DNA from: an uncultured Chlorobiaceae bacterium
GTDB taxonomy: Bacteria; Bacteroidota; Chlorobiia; Chlorobiales; Chlorobiaceae
Assembly (NCBI GenBank): GCA_903929845.1
Contig: CAIYWF010000250.1
Coordinates: 1-12,162 of the forward strand
Reading direction: 5' to 3'
Length of the DNA stretch: 12,162 nucleotides
Positions 5,983 to 12,162 of this stretch are shown here, one piece after another. Every line of letters starts with the position of its first letter. Positions within the stretch are counted from its first letter, which is position 1. The notes beneath the pieces were generated by a model, which made no database searches, had not been told where the DNA came from, and saw only the letters and a list, made by a program, of their open reading frames with translations. The position numbers and the translations under genes were made by a program.

Positions 5983-6972
5983 ATGCTCAAGTCATCAATT
6001 GTCATAACCGGGGCTACCGGATATATAGGATCCCAGGTCGTTCTTGCGCTGCTCTCAAGGTATTCCAGAGAGGTGAAATGCAGGGTGATTGCACGCAAAA
6101 GCTCGGACTGCTCGTTTTTGATGAGCTTGCCGGTTGATATTGTATGGGCTGACATTCTTGATCCTCTCGCTCTCAATGAGGCGTTCAAAGGAGCGGAGAC
6201 GGTGTTTCATTGTGCAGGACTGATTTCCTATACAAGGAATTTTCGTAATGCTCTTTATGAAACCAATGTGCTCGGGACAAGGAACGTCGTCAATGCTTCT
6301 CTTTTCAATAATGTCCGAAGACTTGTTCTGACCAGCTCAATCGCTGCCGTCGGTGTTCCAGAGGATGGTTCCTCAGCCAGTGAATCAACATCTTTTCAGG
6401 AGTGGCAGCGCAGGAACGGTTATATGGAAGCCAAGCATCTGGCTGAACTTGAGGGGCTTCGTGGTTTTGCAGAGGGGCTTGATGTTGTGCTGGTCAATCC
6501 TGGTGTCGTGATCGGCGTTGACCCACAGAACCTGTCGTCGGTCAGTTCCTCGAACGAAGTACTGCGTTTGATTTATCAAGGCAGATTGCCGCTCTTTCCT
6601 TCAGGAAGCACTGGCTTTGTTGACGTTCGTGATGTGGCCGATGCGCATATTGCGGCGTGGGAAAAGGGCCGTTCAGGAGAACGCTATATAGTTGTCGGCC
6701 ATAACCTTTCTTTTCAAGAGCTTGTCTCTCGTATCAAGAGTTTTGAAGGCAGTCGCACTGGACAAACATTTATGGTGCCTGATGGCCTGGGGTTGCTTGC
6801 CGGTCTCGGCGGTGAATGCTGGTCGATGCTGTCGAACCGTCCCTCCTTTATCAGTTTGGAGAGCATTCGCATATCTTCAAGGAAGCTTGAATACAGTAAC
6901 ATGAGGTCTGTACAGGAATTGAGCTTGCGTTACCGGGATCTGCCGGAAACGCTCAAGACCATTATAACCTGA
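5983..6972 (+). CDS. NAD(P)-dependent epimerase/reductase, extended SDR (dihydroflavonol reductase-like)
   Basis: This 329-residue protein belongs to the extended short-chain dehydrogenase/reductase superfamily. The nucleotide-binding GATGYIGSQVV is at 10-20, the acidic WADILD near 55-60, and FHCAG near 75-79. The catalytic set is present: Ser 118/119 in LTSSIAAVG, and Tyr 147 with Lys 151 in YMEAK. VNPGVVIG and FVDVRDVADAHIAAWEKG further on are typical of dihydroflavonol-4-reductase-like and sterol-type reductases. The substrate cannot be told from the sequence, and flavonoid metabolism is not expected here. I chose the ATG at 5983, but an ideal GGCGGAAAT site sits directly before an in-frame ATT at 5971. 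recA begins 41 bp after the stop on the same strand with no terminator between, so they probably share a transcript. Confidence 0.88.
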   Translation: MLKSSIVITGATGYIGSQVVLALLSRYSREVKCRVIARKSSDCSFLMSLPVDIVWADILDPLALNEAFKGAETVFHCAGLISYTRNFRNALYETNVLGTRNVVNASLFNNVRRLVLTSSIAAVGVPEDGSSASESTSFQEWQRRNGYMEAKHLAELEGLRGFAEGLDVVLVNPGVVIGVDPQNLSSVSSSNEVLRLIYQGRLPLFPSGSTGFVDVRDVADAHIAAWEKGRSGERYIVVGHNLSFQELVSRIKSFEGSRTGQTFMVPDGLGLLAGLGGECWSMLSNRPSFISLESIRISSRKLEYSNMRSVQELSLRYRDLPETLKTIIT

Positions 6973-7013
6973 AAAGATTCCGTTTTCTCCAATTTTATCA
7001 TGCTTGTTTAATT

Positions 7014-8066
7014 ATGGATACTCAGAAAACAGAACAGAATTCAGTCGTTGTTGATCCGGCAAAACTTAAACAACTTAACCTGGCGGTCGAAGCCCTCGAA
7101 AAACAGTTCGGCAAGGGAGCTATCATGCGGATGGGAGATGGTTCGGCGGGGTTGACGGTGCAGTCGATTTCAACAGGATCGATGGCGCTTGATTTTGCAC
7201 TCGGCGTTGGCGGGTTGCCGCGCGGAAGGGTAACAGAAATTTACGGCCCGGAATCTTCGGGCAAAACAACCCTTGCTTTACATGTTATTGCTGAAGCTCA
7301 GAAAGAGGGTGGCATAGCGGCTATCGTCGATGCCGAACATGCGTTTGATCCGACCTACGCACGCAAGCTCGGTGTTGACATCAACGCTCTCCTCATCAGC
7401 CAGCCGGAATCAGGCGAACAGGCGCTTTCCATTGTCGAAACCCTTGTCAGGAGTGGCGCAATTGATGTTGTTGTAGTCGATTCCGTTGCGGCTCTGGTGC
7501 CGCAGGCTGAGCTTGAAGGAGAGATGGGTGACAGTGTCATGGGATTGCAGGCCCGGCTTATGAGTCAGGCACTGCGCAAACTTACCGGCGCTATCTCAAA
7601 ATCGTGCGCAGTCTGTATATTCATCAATCAACTTCGCGATAAAATCGGAGTTATGTATGGCAGCCCGGAAACAACGACTGGCGGCAAGGCTCTGAAGTTT
7701 TATGCTTCAGTACGTCTTGATATTCGTAAAATTGCCCAGATCAAGGATGGTGATGAGAGTACCGGAAACCGCACTAGGGTCAAGGTTGTTAAAAACAAAG
7801 TGGCGCCTCCCTTCAAGACTGCCGAGTTCGATATTCTCTACGGAGAAGGCATTTCAGCAATAGGCGAGCTTATCGATCTTGGTGTTGAATTCGGGGTGAT
7901 CAAAAAGGCAGGTTCATGGTTCAGTTATGGTCAGGAAAAGCTTGGGCAGGGGCGTGAAACGGTGAAAAAAGCGCTTCGTGAAGATCCTCAGCTGTATAAA
8001 AAGATTCATGCGCAGGTCAAGGAATTGATGATCGGACCAGCGGAGATTATTACCGGGTCAGAATGA
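7014..8066 (+). CDS. recA: Recombinase RecA
   Basis: RecA forms ATP-dependent filaments on single-stranded DNA, catalyses homologous strand exchange and triggers LexA-type self-cleavage where a LexA exists. The 350-residue protein is complete and has no intein. It shows the N-terminal EKQFGKGAIMRMG near 29-41, Walker A GPESSGKT at 78-85, the catalytic Glu in DAEHAFDP near 109, Walker B VVVVD near 152-156, and the DNA-binding L2 region with FINQLRDKIGVMYGSPETTTGG near 203-224. The start has no Shine-Dalgarno; an AT-rich leader precedes the ATG. I see no SOS-box-like palindrome in the 41-bp gap upstream. The stop overlaps the dusB start by 4 bp (ATGA). Confidence 0.98.
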   Translation: MDTQKTEQNSVVVDPAKLKQLNLAVEALEKQFGKGAIMRMGDGSAGLTVQSISTGSMALDFALGVGGLPRGRVTEIYGPESSGKTTLALHVIAEAQKEGGIAAIVDAEHAFDPTYARKLGVDINALLISQPESGEQALSIVETLVRSGAIDVVVVDSVAALVPQAELEGEMGDSVMGLQARLMSQALRKLTGAISKSCAVCIFINQLRDKIGVMYGSPETTTGGKALKFYASVRLDIRKIAQIKDGDESTGNRTRVKVVKNKVAPPFKTAEFDILYGEGISAIGELIDLGVEFGVIKKAGSWFSYGQEKLGQGRETVKKALREDPQLYKKIHAQVKELMIGPAEIITGSE

Positions 8067-9106
8067 AAATCGGGATTCTTGATATAGACCGCCCTGTTAT
8101 TCTTGCCCCGATGGAAGACGTGACTGACAGGGCCTTCAGGCAACTCTGCAAGCGCCATGGGGCCGATATCGTCTATACCGAGTTTATCAGCGCAGAAGCC
8201 CTGCGCAGAGGTGTTGAAAAGTCCTTGCGCAAGTTGCAGACCGATGCCGTTGAAAGACCGTTTGCCATCCAGATTTTCGGCAGCAATGTTGATTCGATGG
8301 TTGAGGCTGCGGTGATTGCCGAGGAGTATGGCCCCGACTATCTCGATATAAATTTTGGATGCCCGACCAAAAAGGTTGCAGGCAAAGGCGCAGGAGCGGC
8401 GCTGCTCAGAGAGCCGGAGAAGATGGCAGAGATTTGTGAAGCGGTTGTGAAGGCAGTTACTCTTCCTGTGACCGCTAAAACAAGGATAGGTTGGGATCTT
8501 GAATCGATTAACATTCTTGATATCCTGCCACGCATGGAGGATGCCGGTATTCAGGCGTTGGCGCTGCATGGCCGCACGCGGAGCCAGATGTACAAGGGGA
8601 GGGCAGACTGGAACTGGATTCGTGCAGCAAAAGAGCATGCACGGATCCCCATTATTGCCAATGGCGATATCTGGTCAGCCGAAGATGCGGTGGCAATGTT
8701 TGCCGAGACCGGAGCTGACGGGGTGATGATTGGCCGAGGCTCAATTGGCAACCCCTTTATCTTTGAACAGGCAAAGCAGCTCATCAAAACCGGCAAGCCG
8801 ATGCCGAATCCCGATTTCCGTCAAAGGATACATGCGGCAATCGATCACCTGACGCTCTCGGTTCAGTTCAAGGGGGAGAAGTATGGAAATCTTGAGATGC
8901 GCCGTCACTATTCCACCTACCTGAAGGCGCTGCCGATGGTTTCGCGGGTGCGCAACAAGTTGGTGCGTGAGGATGGGTGGGAGCAGGTTATCCAGATTCT
9001 TCTCGACTACGAGGCGGAGTGTGAGGGATATGCACGGGATGGAAAGATTTTTGATGATACTGAGACGTTGAATGACCATTCAGATAAACTGGTACTGAAT
9101 TATTAA
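8063..9106 (+). CDS. dusB: tRNA-dihydrouridine synthase, DusB type
   Basis: Dus enzymes reduce specific uridines in the tRNA D-loop to dihydrouridine using FMN and NADPH. The 347-residue protein has the TIM-barrel landmarks: LAPMEDVTDRAFRQLC near 14-29, YTEFISAEAL near 38-47, QIFGSN near 70-75, and DINFGCPTKKV near 95-105 with the catalytic Cys at 100. ALHGRTRSQMYKG, IPIIANGDIW and the phosphate-binding GVMIGRGSIGNP follow, and a C-terminal helical tRNA-binding domain runs from about 250. The length and GCPTKKV variant fit the DusB branch best, though I cannot exclude another bacterial Dus class. The ATG overlaps the recA stop, implying translational coupling. asd starts 21 bp later. Confidence 0.93.
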   Translation: MKIGILDIDRPVILAPMEDVTDRAFRQLCKRHGADIVYTEFISAEALRRGVEKSLRKLQTDAVERPFAIQIFGSNVDSMVEAAVIAEEYGPDYLDINFGCPTKKVAGKGAGAALLREPEKMAEICEAVVKAVTLPVTAKTRIGWDLESINILDILPRMEDAGIQALALHGRTRSQMYKGRADWNWIRAAKEHARIPIIANGDIWSAEDAVAMFAETGADGVMIGRGSIGNPFIFEQAKQLIKTGKPMPNPDFRQRIHAAIDHLTLSVQFKGEKYGNLEMRRHYSTYLKALPMVSRVRNKLVREDGWEQVIQILLDYEAECEGYARDGKIFDDTETLNDHSDKLVLNY

Positions 9107-9127
9107 GTTAAAACTATAAAACAAGTT

Positions 9128-10147
9128 ATGAGCAGTTCGGATTTCCGCTGTCGCGTAGCGGTACTTGGCGCAACTGGCTTGGTTGGCCGCACCATGATCA
9201 AGGTTCTGGAAGAGAGAAATTTTCCGGTAAGTGACATTGTCCCGCTTGCTTCATCCAGAAGCGCGGGCCAGGTGATAACCTTCAAGGGTCGTGAGTTCAT
9301 TATTCATGAACCCTCAAAAGAGGCATTCAAAGGTGTCGATATCGCGCTTTTTTCGGCGGGCGCAAAAGCGAGCCGCGAGTGGGCGCAGATTGCGGCAGGG
9401 GAAGGTGCGGTTGTTATCGACAACTCATCTGCCTTCCGCATGGATTCCGATGTCCCGCTTGTCGTCCCAGAGGTGAACCCCGGAGATATTTTCAAGGGTG
9501 ATGGCACCCCTGAGCCGATTATTGCCAACCCCAACTGTTCAACTATCCAGATGGTGGTAGTGCTCAAGCCGCTGCATGACCGCTTCGGGTTGAAGAGGGT
9601 TGTTGTTTCAACCTACCAGTCAGTTACGGGCAAAGGGAAGGTTGGACGCGATGCCCTCGAGAGCGAACTTGCTGGCAAGAAGCAGGATGAGTTTACCCAC
9701 TTTCACCAGATTGCCTTCAATGCTGTGCCGCAGATTGATGTCTTTACGGATAACGGCTACACCAAGGAGGAGATGAAGATGGTGAACGAGACCCGCAAGA
9801 TCATGGGCGACGATGCTATCAGTGTCTCTCCTACCACTGTCCGCATTCCGGTCTATGGCGGCCACGGTGAGTCGCTCAACATCGAGCTCAAGCGGGATTT
9901 TGATATTGACGAGCTGCGGGAGCTTCTGCGCACCTCGCCGGGCATTATTTTGCAGGACGACCCTTCGGCACGCATCTACCCCATGCCGCTCACCTCATAC
10001 GAACGTGACGAGGTCTTTGTGGGCAGGATTCGCCGCGACTACTGGCATCCCCGTACGCTGAACATGTGGATTGTGGCCGATAACCTCCGCAAAGGCGCCG
10101 CCACCAATGCGGTGCAGATTGCCGAGGTGATTGCTGCTCGATGTTAG
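9128..10147 (+). CDS. asd: Aspartate-semialdehyde dehydrogenase
   Basis: Asd reduces aspartyl phosphate to aspartate semialdehyde with NADPH, the branch point to lysine/diaminopimelate, threonine, methionine and isoleucine. The 339-residue protein shows the Rossmann motif AVLGATGLVG at 11-20, LASSRSAGQ near 40-48, FSAGAKASREWA near 75-86, the active-site Cys 137 in NPNCSTIQ, the TYQSVTGKG loop near 162-170, and the acid/base His near 246 in YGGHGES. The ATG at 9128 has no Shine-Dalgarno but has an A-rich leader. It is the last intact gene of the rightward SDR-recA-dusB-asd series. A terminator follows 23 bp after the stop. Confidence 0.95.
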   Translation: MSSSDFRCRVAVLGATGLVGRTMIKVLEERNFPVSDIVPLASSRSAGQVITFKGREFIIHEPSKEAFKGVDIALFSAGAKASREWAQIAAGEGAVVIDNSSAFRMDSDVPLVVPEVNPGDIFKGDGTPEPIIANPNCSTIQMVVVLKPLHDRFGLKRVVVSTYQSVTGKGKVGRDALESELAGKKQDEFTHFHQIAFNAVPQIDVFTDNGYTKEEMKMVNETRKIMGDDAISVSPTTVRIPVYGGHGESLNIELKRDFDIDELRELLRTSPGIILQDDPSARIYPMPLTSYERDEVFVGRIRRDYWHPRTLNMWIVADNLRKGAATNAVQIAEVIAARC

Positions 10148-10170
10148 CAACTGCCCGTTTATGCTGAAAG

Positions 10171-10199
10171 AGCCATCAGCGCCCTGCTGGTGGCTTTTG
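10171..10199 (+). terminator. Rho-independent terminator of asd
   Basis: A 10-bp stem with one G-T pair (AGCCATCAGC at 10171-10180, GCTGGTGGCT at 10186-10195) has a 5-nt loop and runs into TTTTG. It lies inside the open frame that leads into the DUF2442 remnant, which argues against translation of that frame's first part. Confidence 0.75.
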
Positions 10200-10370
10200 T
10201 GGCTGAGGGAGATTAATCTCTTTTCCGAGCTGTATGGCGAACTGTTTGAGCCACTCAAAGACAAGGATTTTTTCAGCTCCTTCACCTTGGAAGGCCGCAC
10301 CTTGAGCTGGAGCAACGGAGCTGATTTTGCTCCTGAGTTTCTGATGGAGCACGTTGCCTGCCCCTTGTAA
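10197..10370 (+). pseudogene. Remnant of a DUF2442-family gene (N-terminus missing)
   Basis: The last 45 or so residues read as a DUF2442 C-terminus: EINLFSELYGELFEPLKDKD, FFSSFTLEGRTLSW and NGADFAPEFL, the usual FepLkD...W.nGaDiaPe pattern. Proteins of this family are about 80 residues and begin with a beta-rich half, which is absent here. The frame does continue back to a TTG at 10131 and an ATG at 10161, but that part is the asd terminator hairpin read as protein (APCWWLLW), and neither other frame supplies the missing half. I therefore call it a gene fragment left by a deletion or a broken insertion. DUF2442 genes often neighbour DUF4160 genes in putative toxin-antitoxin-like pairs; no partner is visible here. 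A short expressed protein cannot be excluded. Confidence 0.6.
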
Positions 10371-10431
10371 TTATGAGCTGTCTGTGAGCGGAAAAGAGAA
10401 AATAATCATCTATATTATCCTTTTGAAACGG

Positions 10432-10475
10432 TCACTATAGTGATAAATCAAACCATCACTCTCGCCAGTGAGTGG
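10432..10475. repeat. Tandem inverted repeats sharing TCACT/AGTGA arms
   Basis: Two inverted repeats lie 12 bp apart. The first is the perfect palindrome TCACTATAGTGA (10432-10443). The second is TCACT-N6-AGTGA (10456-10471), which extends to a longer stem with CCA (10453-10455) and TGG (10473-10475). Both have the same half-sites. They lie in the short gap between the DUF2442 remnant and the stop of the leftward gene, where no gene begins. The second could act as an extra leftward terminator since it is followed by TTTGATTT on that strand. Confidence 0.5.
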
Positions 10476-10494
10476 CTTCTTCTCGATTGAAAGC

Positions 10495-10529
10495 AAAAAA
10501 GCTTGCCGCTTGTCCATCAGTGCCGCAAG
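10495..10529 (-). terminator. Probable terminator of the leftward alr-comEA-unknown operon
   Basis: On the leftward strand CTTGC (10529-10525) pairs with GCAAG (10506-10502), with two further G-C pairs inside, and is followed by six T at 10500-10495. It lies 17 bp after the stop at 10546. The stem is short, so confidence is moderate. Confidence 0.5.
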
Positions 10530-10545
10530 GTCGTCCAACCCATGT

Positions 10546-11418
10546 TCAAAGCTGCTGCTCCAGCGTCATCACCGCCGCGCTGATGGCTTTAACCACCGCT
10601 GGCGATGAAGTGTTCAATCGTTGCGGATTACTTATCGACATTGATGGCAGTATGCTGAGTGGCTTCAGGGGATACGATGTTTCTGCACCGATCAGCGACA
10701 TCATAGCCTTGTCGGCTCTTGTTCCCATTACTTGCACCGCTGTTTGTCGGCAGATCGGGTTTTCCATCAGCTCTTTCATGGCGAAATATTCAGCCTCTTC
10801 CTGATTATTTACCTGATGGAACGAGATCTTTTCTATCTCTCCATTGCGCGATATGGTAAAGAGTACAAAGCTGTTTTCAAGTTCAAGGATAACCTGCGGC
10901 TCCTTCGTGAATTTTGAGAGATGGACAAGGGGGAGTTGCGCTGTACCCGCAAAAAGTATCTGGTGCTCATCAGACAAGTATTTTGCAATCCTCCTGCATG
11001 GATCAACAGGGTAGAAGAGCAGAAGCTTGTTATTGCCAGTTGCATGACCATTGGCATACCTTGCGATATCGCAACCGTACCCTTCGGGTCGGTTTAAAAA
11101 ATGCTCCGCCTCAATGCAGCAATACTCTCGCGACTCCTCAGTGGTTGCATCTGCGGGAAAGCAGGCAGGGAGGGGCATCAAGCTTTCCGTGACGACACAG
11201 AGCGCAAGCTCATCTTCCCTCCATGCGCTGCAGTAGCCTTTCAGCTTGCTGAGAAGCCGCTTCTCTTTCCCTGACGCAAGGCTCTGGAGGCCATGAGGCA
11301 GAGTTTTACAGCCAGAGAGAGTGTACCCGTTACTGCCGGATGTTTTAAGCCGGACAACAGCCGATTCCGCATGGTCGATGGCGCAGGCGATAATGCTCTT
11401 GCTTACTCTGTGCTCCAT
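10546..11418 (-). CDS. Protein of unknown function, possibly degenerate actin-fold (PilM-like)
   Basis: I do not firmly recognise this 290-residue protein. The N-terminus (IACAIDHAESAVVRLK, about 10-25) resembles the first phosphate loop of actin-fold proteins such as PilM or FtsA. A second strand set appears at VILELENSFVLFTISRNG (about 176-193), and VQVMGTRADKAMMSLI (about 229-244) could correspond to the adenosine-loop region. Catalytic residues look eroded, so nucleotide binding is doubtful. No signal peptide or membrane segment is evident. Its ATG shares bases with the stop of the ComEA-like gene (TAATG), and both follow alr. The pairing with a membrane-anchored helix-hairpin-helix DNA-binding protein would suit type IV pilus or DNA-uptake machinery, but that is inference from weak similarity and context. 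Confidence 0.6.
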   Translation of the reverse strand: MEHRVSKSIIACAIDHAESAVVRLKTSGSNGYTLSGCKTLPHGLQSLASGKEKRLLSKLKGYCSAWREDELALCVVTESLMPLPACFPADATTEESREYCCIEAEHFLNRPEGYGCDIARYANGHATGNNKLLLFYPVDPCRRIAKYLSDEHQILFAGTAQLPLVHLSKFTKEPQVILELENSFVLFTISRNGEIEKISFHQVNNQEEAEYFAMKELMENPICRQTAVQVMGTRADKAMMSLIGAETSYPLKPLSILPSMSISNPQRLNTSSPAVVKAISAAVMTLEQQL

Positions 11419-11933
11419 TATTCGAGGGTAAAATATTTTTTGAGGAATTCGAGCTTTTTTTCGCCTACTCCCTTGACCTCAAGAAACTCCTGGAAATCGT
11501 GCACTGTTCCCCCTTTTGTGGTTCTGAAGGTAATCAGCCGTTCGGCCATGACCGGGCCTACTCCGGGAATCTTCTGCAATTGCCCTTTACTCGCTTTATT
11601 GAAAGAGATGGTTCCAGTAAAGAGCTTTTTTTCTGACGAGTGTTGCGATGCTCTTTTTTGAGTTCCAGGGCTCTCTTTTTCTGATACAACATCCTCCATG
11701 ACATCCTCTTTAACCGAGGCCTGTTCGGCAGTGGCAAGGCTGATAAGGCTGTCTACTTCGGCTTCGCGGTAACGAGCGATTTCAACTTTTTTGACAAGCG
11801 TCTCAGCCTTTTCTACCGAGCGGAAATTTTTCAGAACACCACCAAGTACCAAAAATCCCAGCAGGACTGAGACCAGCGTGATTTCAGCCTTGGTCAAACT
11901 GAGTTTGACGGCCAGTTTCTCGAAGAGCTTCAT
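11418..11933 (-). CDS. ComEA-like helix-hairpin-helix protein with N-terminal membrane anchor
   Basis: The 171-residue protein has one predicted membrane segment at about 18-36 (ITLVSVLLGFLVLGGVL), a charged and probably flexible linker (about 40-105), and a C-terminal tandem helix-hairpin-helix DNA-binding domain. The first hairpin is in LQKIPGVGPVMAERLITFR at about 119-137 and the second in FLEVKGVGEKKLEFLKKYF at about 150-168. The domain layout matches ComEA, the double-stranded-DNA receptor of natural transformation, which binds incoming DNA outside the inner membrane. Here the linker is longer and the usual NINTA start of the domain reads SFNKAS. The ATG overlaps the alr stop (ATGA), and its own stop overlaps the start of the unknown gene downstream. 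comEA itself is a likely but unproven name. Confidence 0.8.
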   Translation of the reverse strand: MKLFEKLAVKLSLTKAEITLVSVLLGFLVLGGVLKNFRSVEKAETLVKKVEIARYREAEVDSLISLATAEQASVKEDVMEDVVSEKESPGTQKRASQHSSEKKLFTGTISFNKASKGQLQKIPGVGPVMAERLITFRTTKGGTVHDFQEFLEVKGVGEKKLEFLKKYFTLE

Positions 11934-12162
11934 AAGAAGATCCGTTTAACTCTGGAAGAGACCGAACAGAGCGTTTCGTAGCTGATGGTGCCGGTAATAT
12001 CAGCAATGTCTTCGGCTGACAGTCCATCCCACCCAAAAAGAATGGCTTTGTCTCCTTTTTTAACATCGTGTTTTGTGCCGAGGTCAACCATGATCTGGTC
12101 CATCGTGACAGTGCCGACCTGCGGGTAAGATTTTCCGTTGATCATCACCGTTGCCCGGCCAG
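11930..12162 (-). CDS. alr: Alanine racemase, C-terminal part (5' end beyond the window)
   Basis: Alr is a pyridoxal-phosphate enzyme that makes D-alanine for peptidoglycan. The visible 76 or so residues are the C-terminal beta-domain: GRATVMINGK, then QVGTVTMDQIMVDLG, with the Met-Asp pair that lines the active site, then LFGWDGLSAEDIADITGTISYE and the closing VSSRVKR. The frame is open to the window's right edge, so the gene continues there. In Bacteroidetes and some relatives this domain is the tail of a MurF-Alr fusion; whether that holds here cannot be seen. The stop overlaps the ComEA-like start by 4 bp, so alr is translated upstream of that gene in one operon. Confidence 0.9.
   Translation of the reverse strand, partial: GRATVMINGKSYPQVGTVTMDQIMVDLGTKHDVKKGDKAILFGWDGLSAEDIADITGTISYETLCSVSSRVKRIFL

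Noticed and set aside
7014..8066. Intein or disruption in recA
   Set aside because: The protein aligns mentally with normal RecA from end to end, at 350 residues with all motifs at the expected spacing.
8006..8638. Leftward 210-residue open frame
   Set aside because: It is antisense to the end of recA and the first half of dusB, both firmly identified. No family features are seen.
10209..10220. Perfect 12-bp palindrome GAGATTAATCTC
   Set aside because: It falls within the DUF2442 remnant coding stretch, has no T-run or promoter context, and is plausible by chance. Kept only as a note.
1..12162. CRISPR array, tRNA/rRNA genes, insertion sequence or prophage
   Set aside because: No regular direct repeats with spacers, no tRNA cloverleaf, no transposase or integrase frame was seen. 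The only phage-type sequence is the YopX-like gene.

Overview
The window looks like chromosomal DNA from a green sulfur bacterium (Chlorobi, probably Chlorobiaceae). This is an inference from protein character: an ArsA-type ATPase tail with an HSP20-like domain, and trigger factor, RecA, DusB and Asd sequences of Chlorobium/Pelodictyon type. No marker in the window settles the species. Most of it is housekeeping, and I saw no tRNA or rRNA gene, insertion sequence, CRISPR array or intein.

Layout: (1) positions 1-300 hold the 3' end of an ArsA-like ATPase gene and its terminator. (2) A leftward folate operon (799 to 269, 1181 to 804, 1516 to 1181) carries folK, folB and, furthest upstream, a gene for a small YopX-family protein, a family normally met in phages. 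Its stop overlaps the folB start. A leader with a terminator and a competing hairpin lies just upstream. (3) nadC and acpS run rightward (NAD and acyl-carrier-protein activation) and end at a bidirectional terminator facing tig. (4) An M16 zinc peptidase gene and tig (trigger factor) run leftward, a small proteostasis pair. (5) A rightward series follows: an extended SDR/epimerase, recA, dusB and asd. recA and dusB overlap by 4 bp. asd ends in a terminator that is fused to the remnant of a DUF2442 gene. (6) At the right end three leftward genes overlap one another: alr (partial, reading in from the window edge), a membrane-anchored ComEA-like helix-hairpin-helix protein, and a protein I do not firmly recognise that resembles degenerate actin-fold/PilM-type proteins.

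Folate synthesis (folB, folK) supplies one-carbon cofactor, nadC makes a NAD precursor, asd feeds lysine/diaminopimelate, threonine and methionine, and alr supplies D-alanine for peptidoglycan. The least ordinary parts are the YopX-like gene with its attenuator-like leader, the intergenic DNA at 1600-1730, the DUF2442 remnant with the inverted repeats after it (10430-10475), and the alr-comEA-unknown gene cluster.
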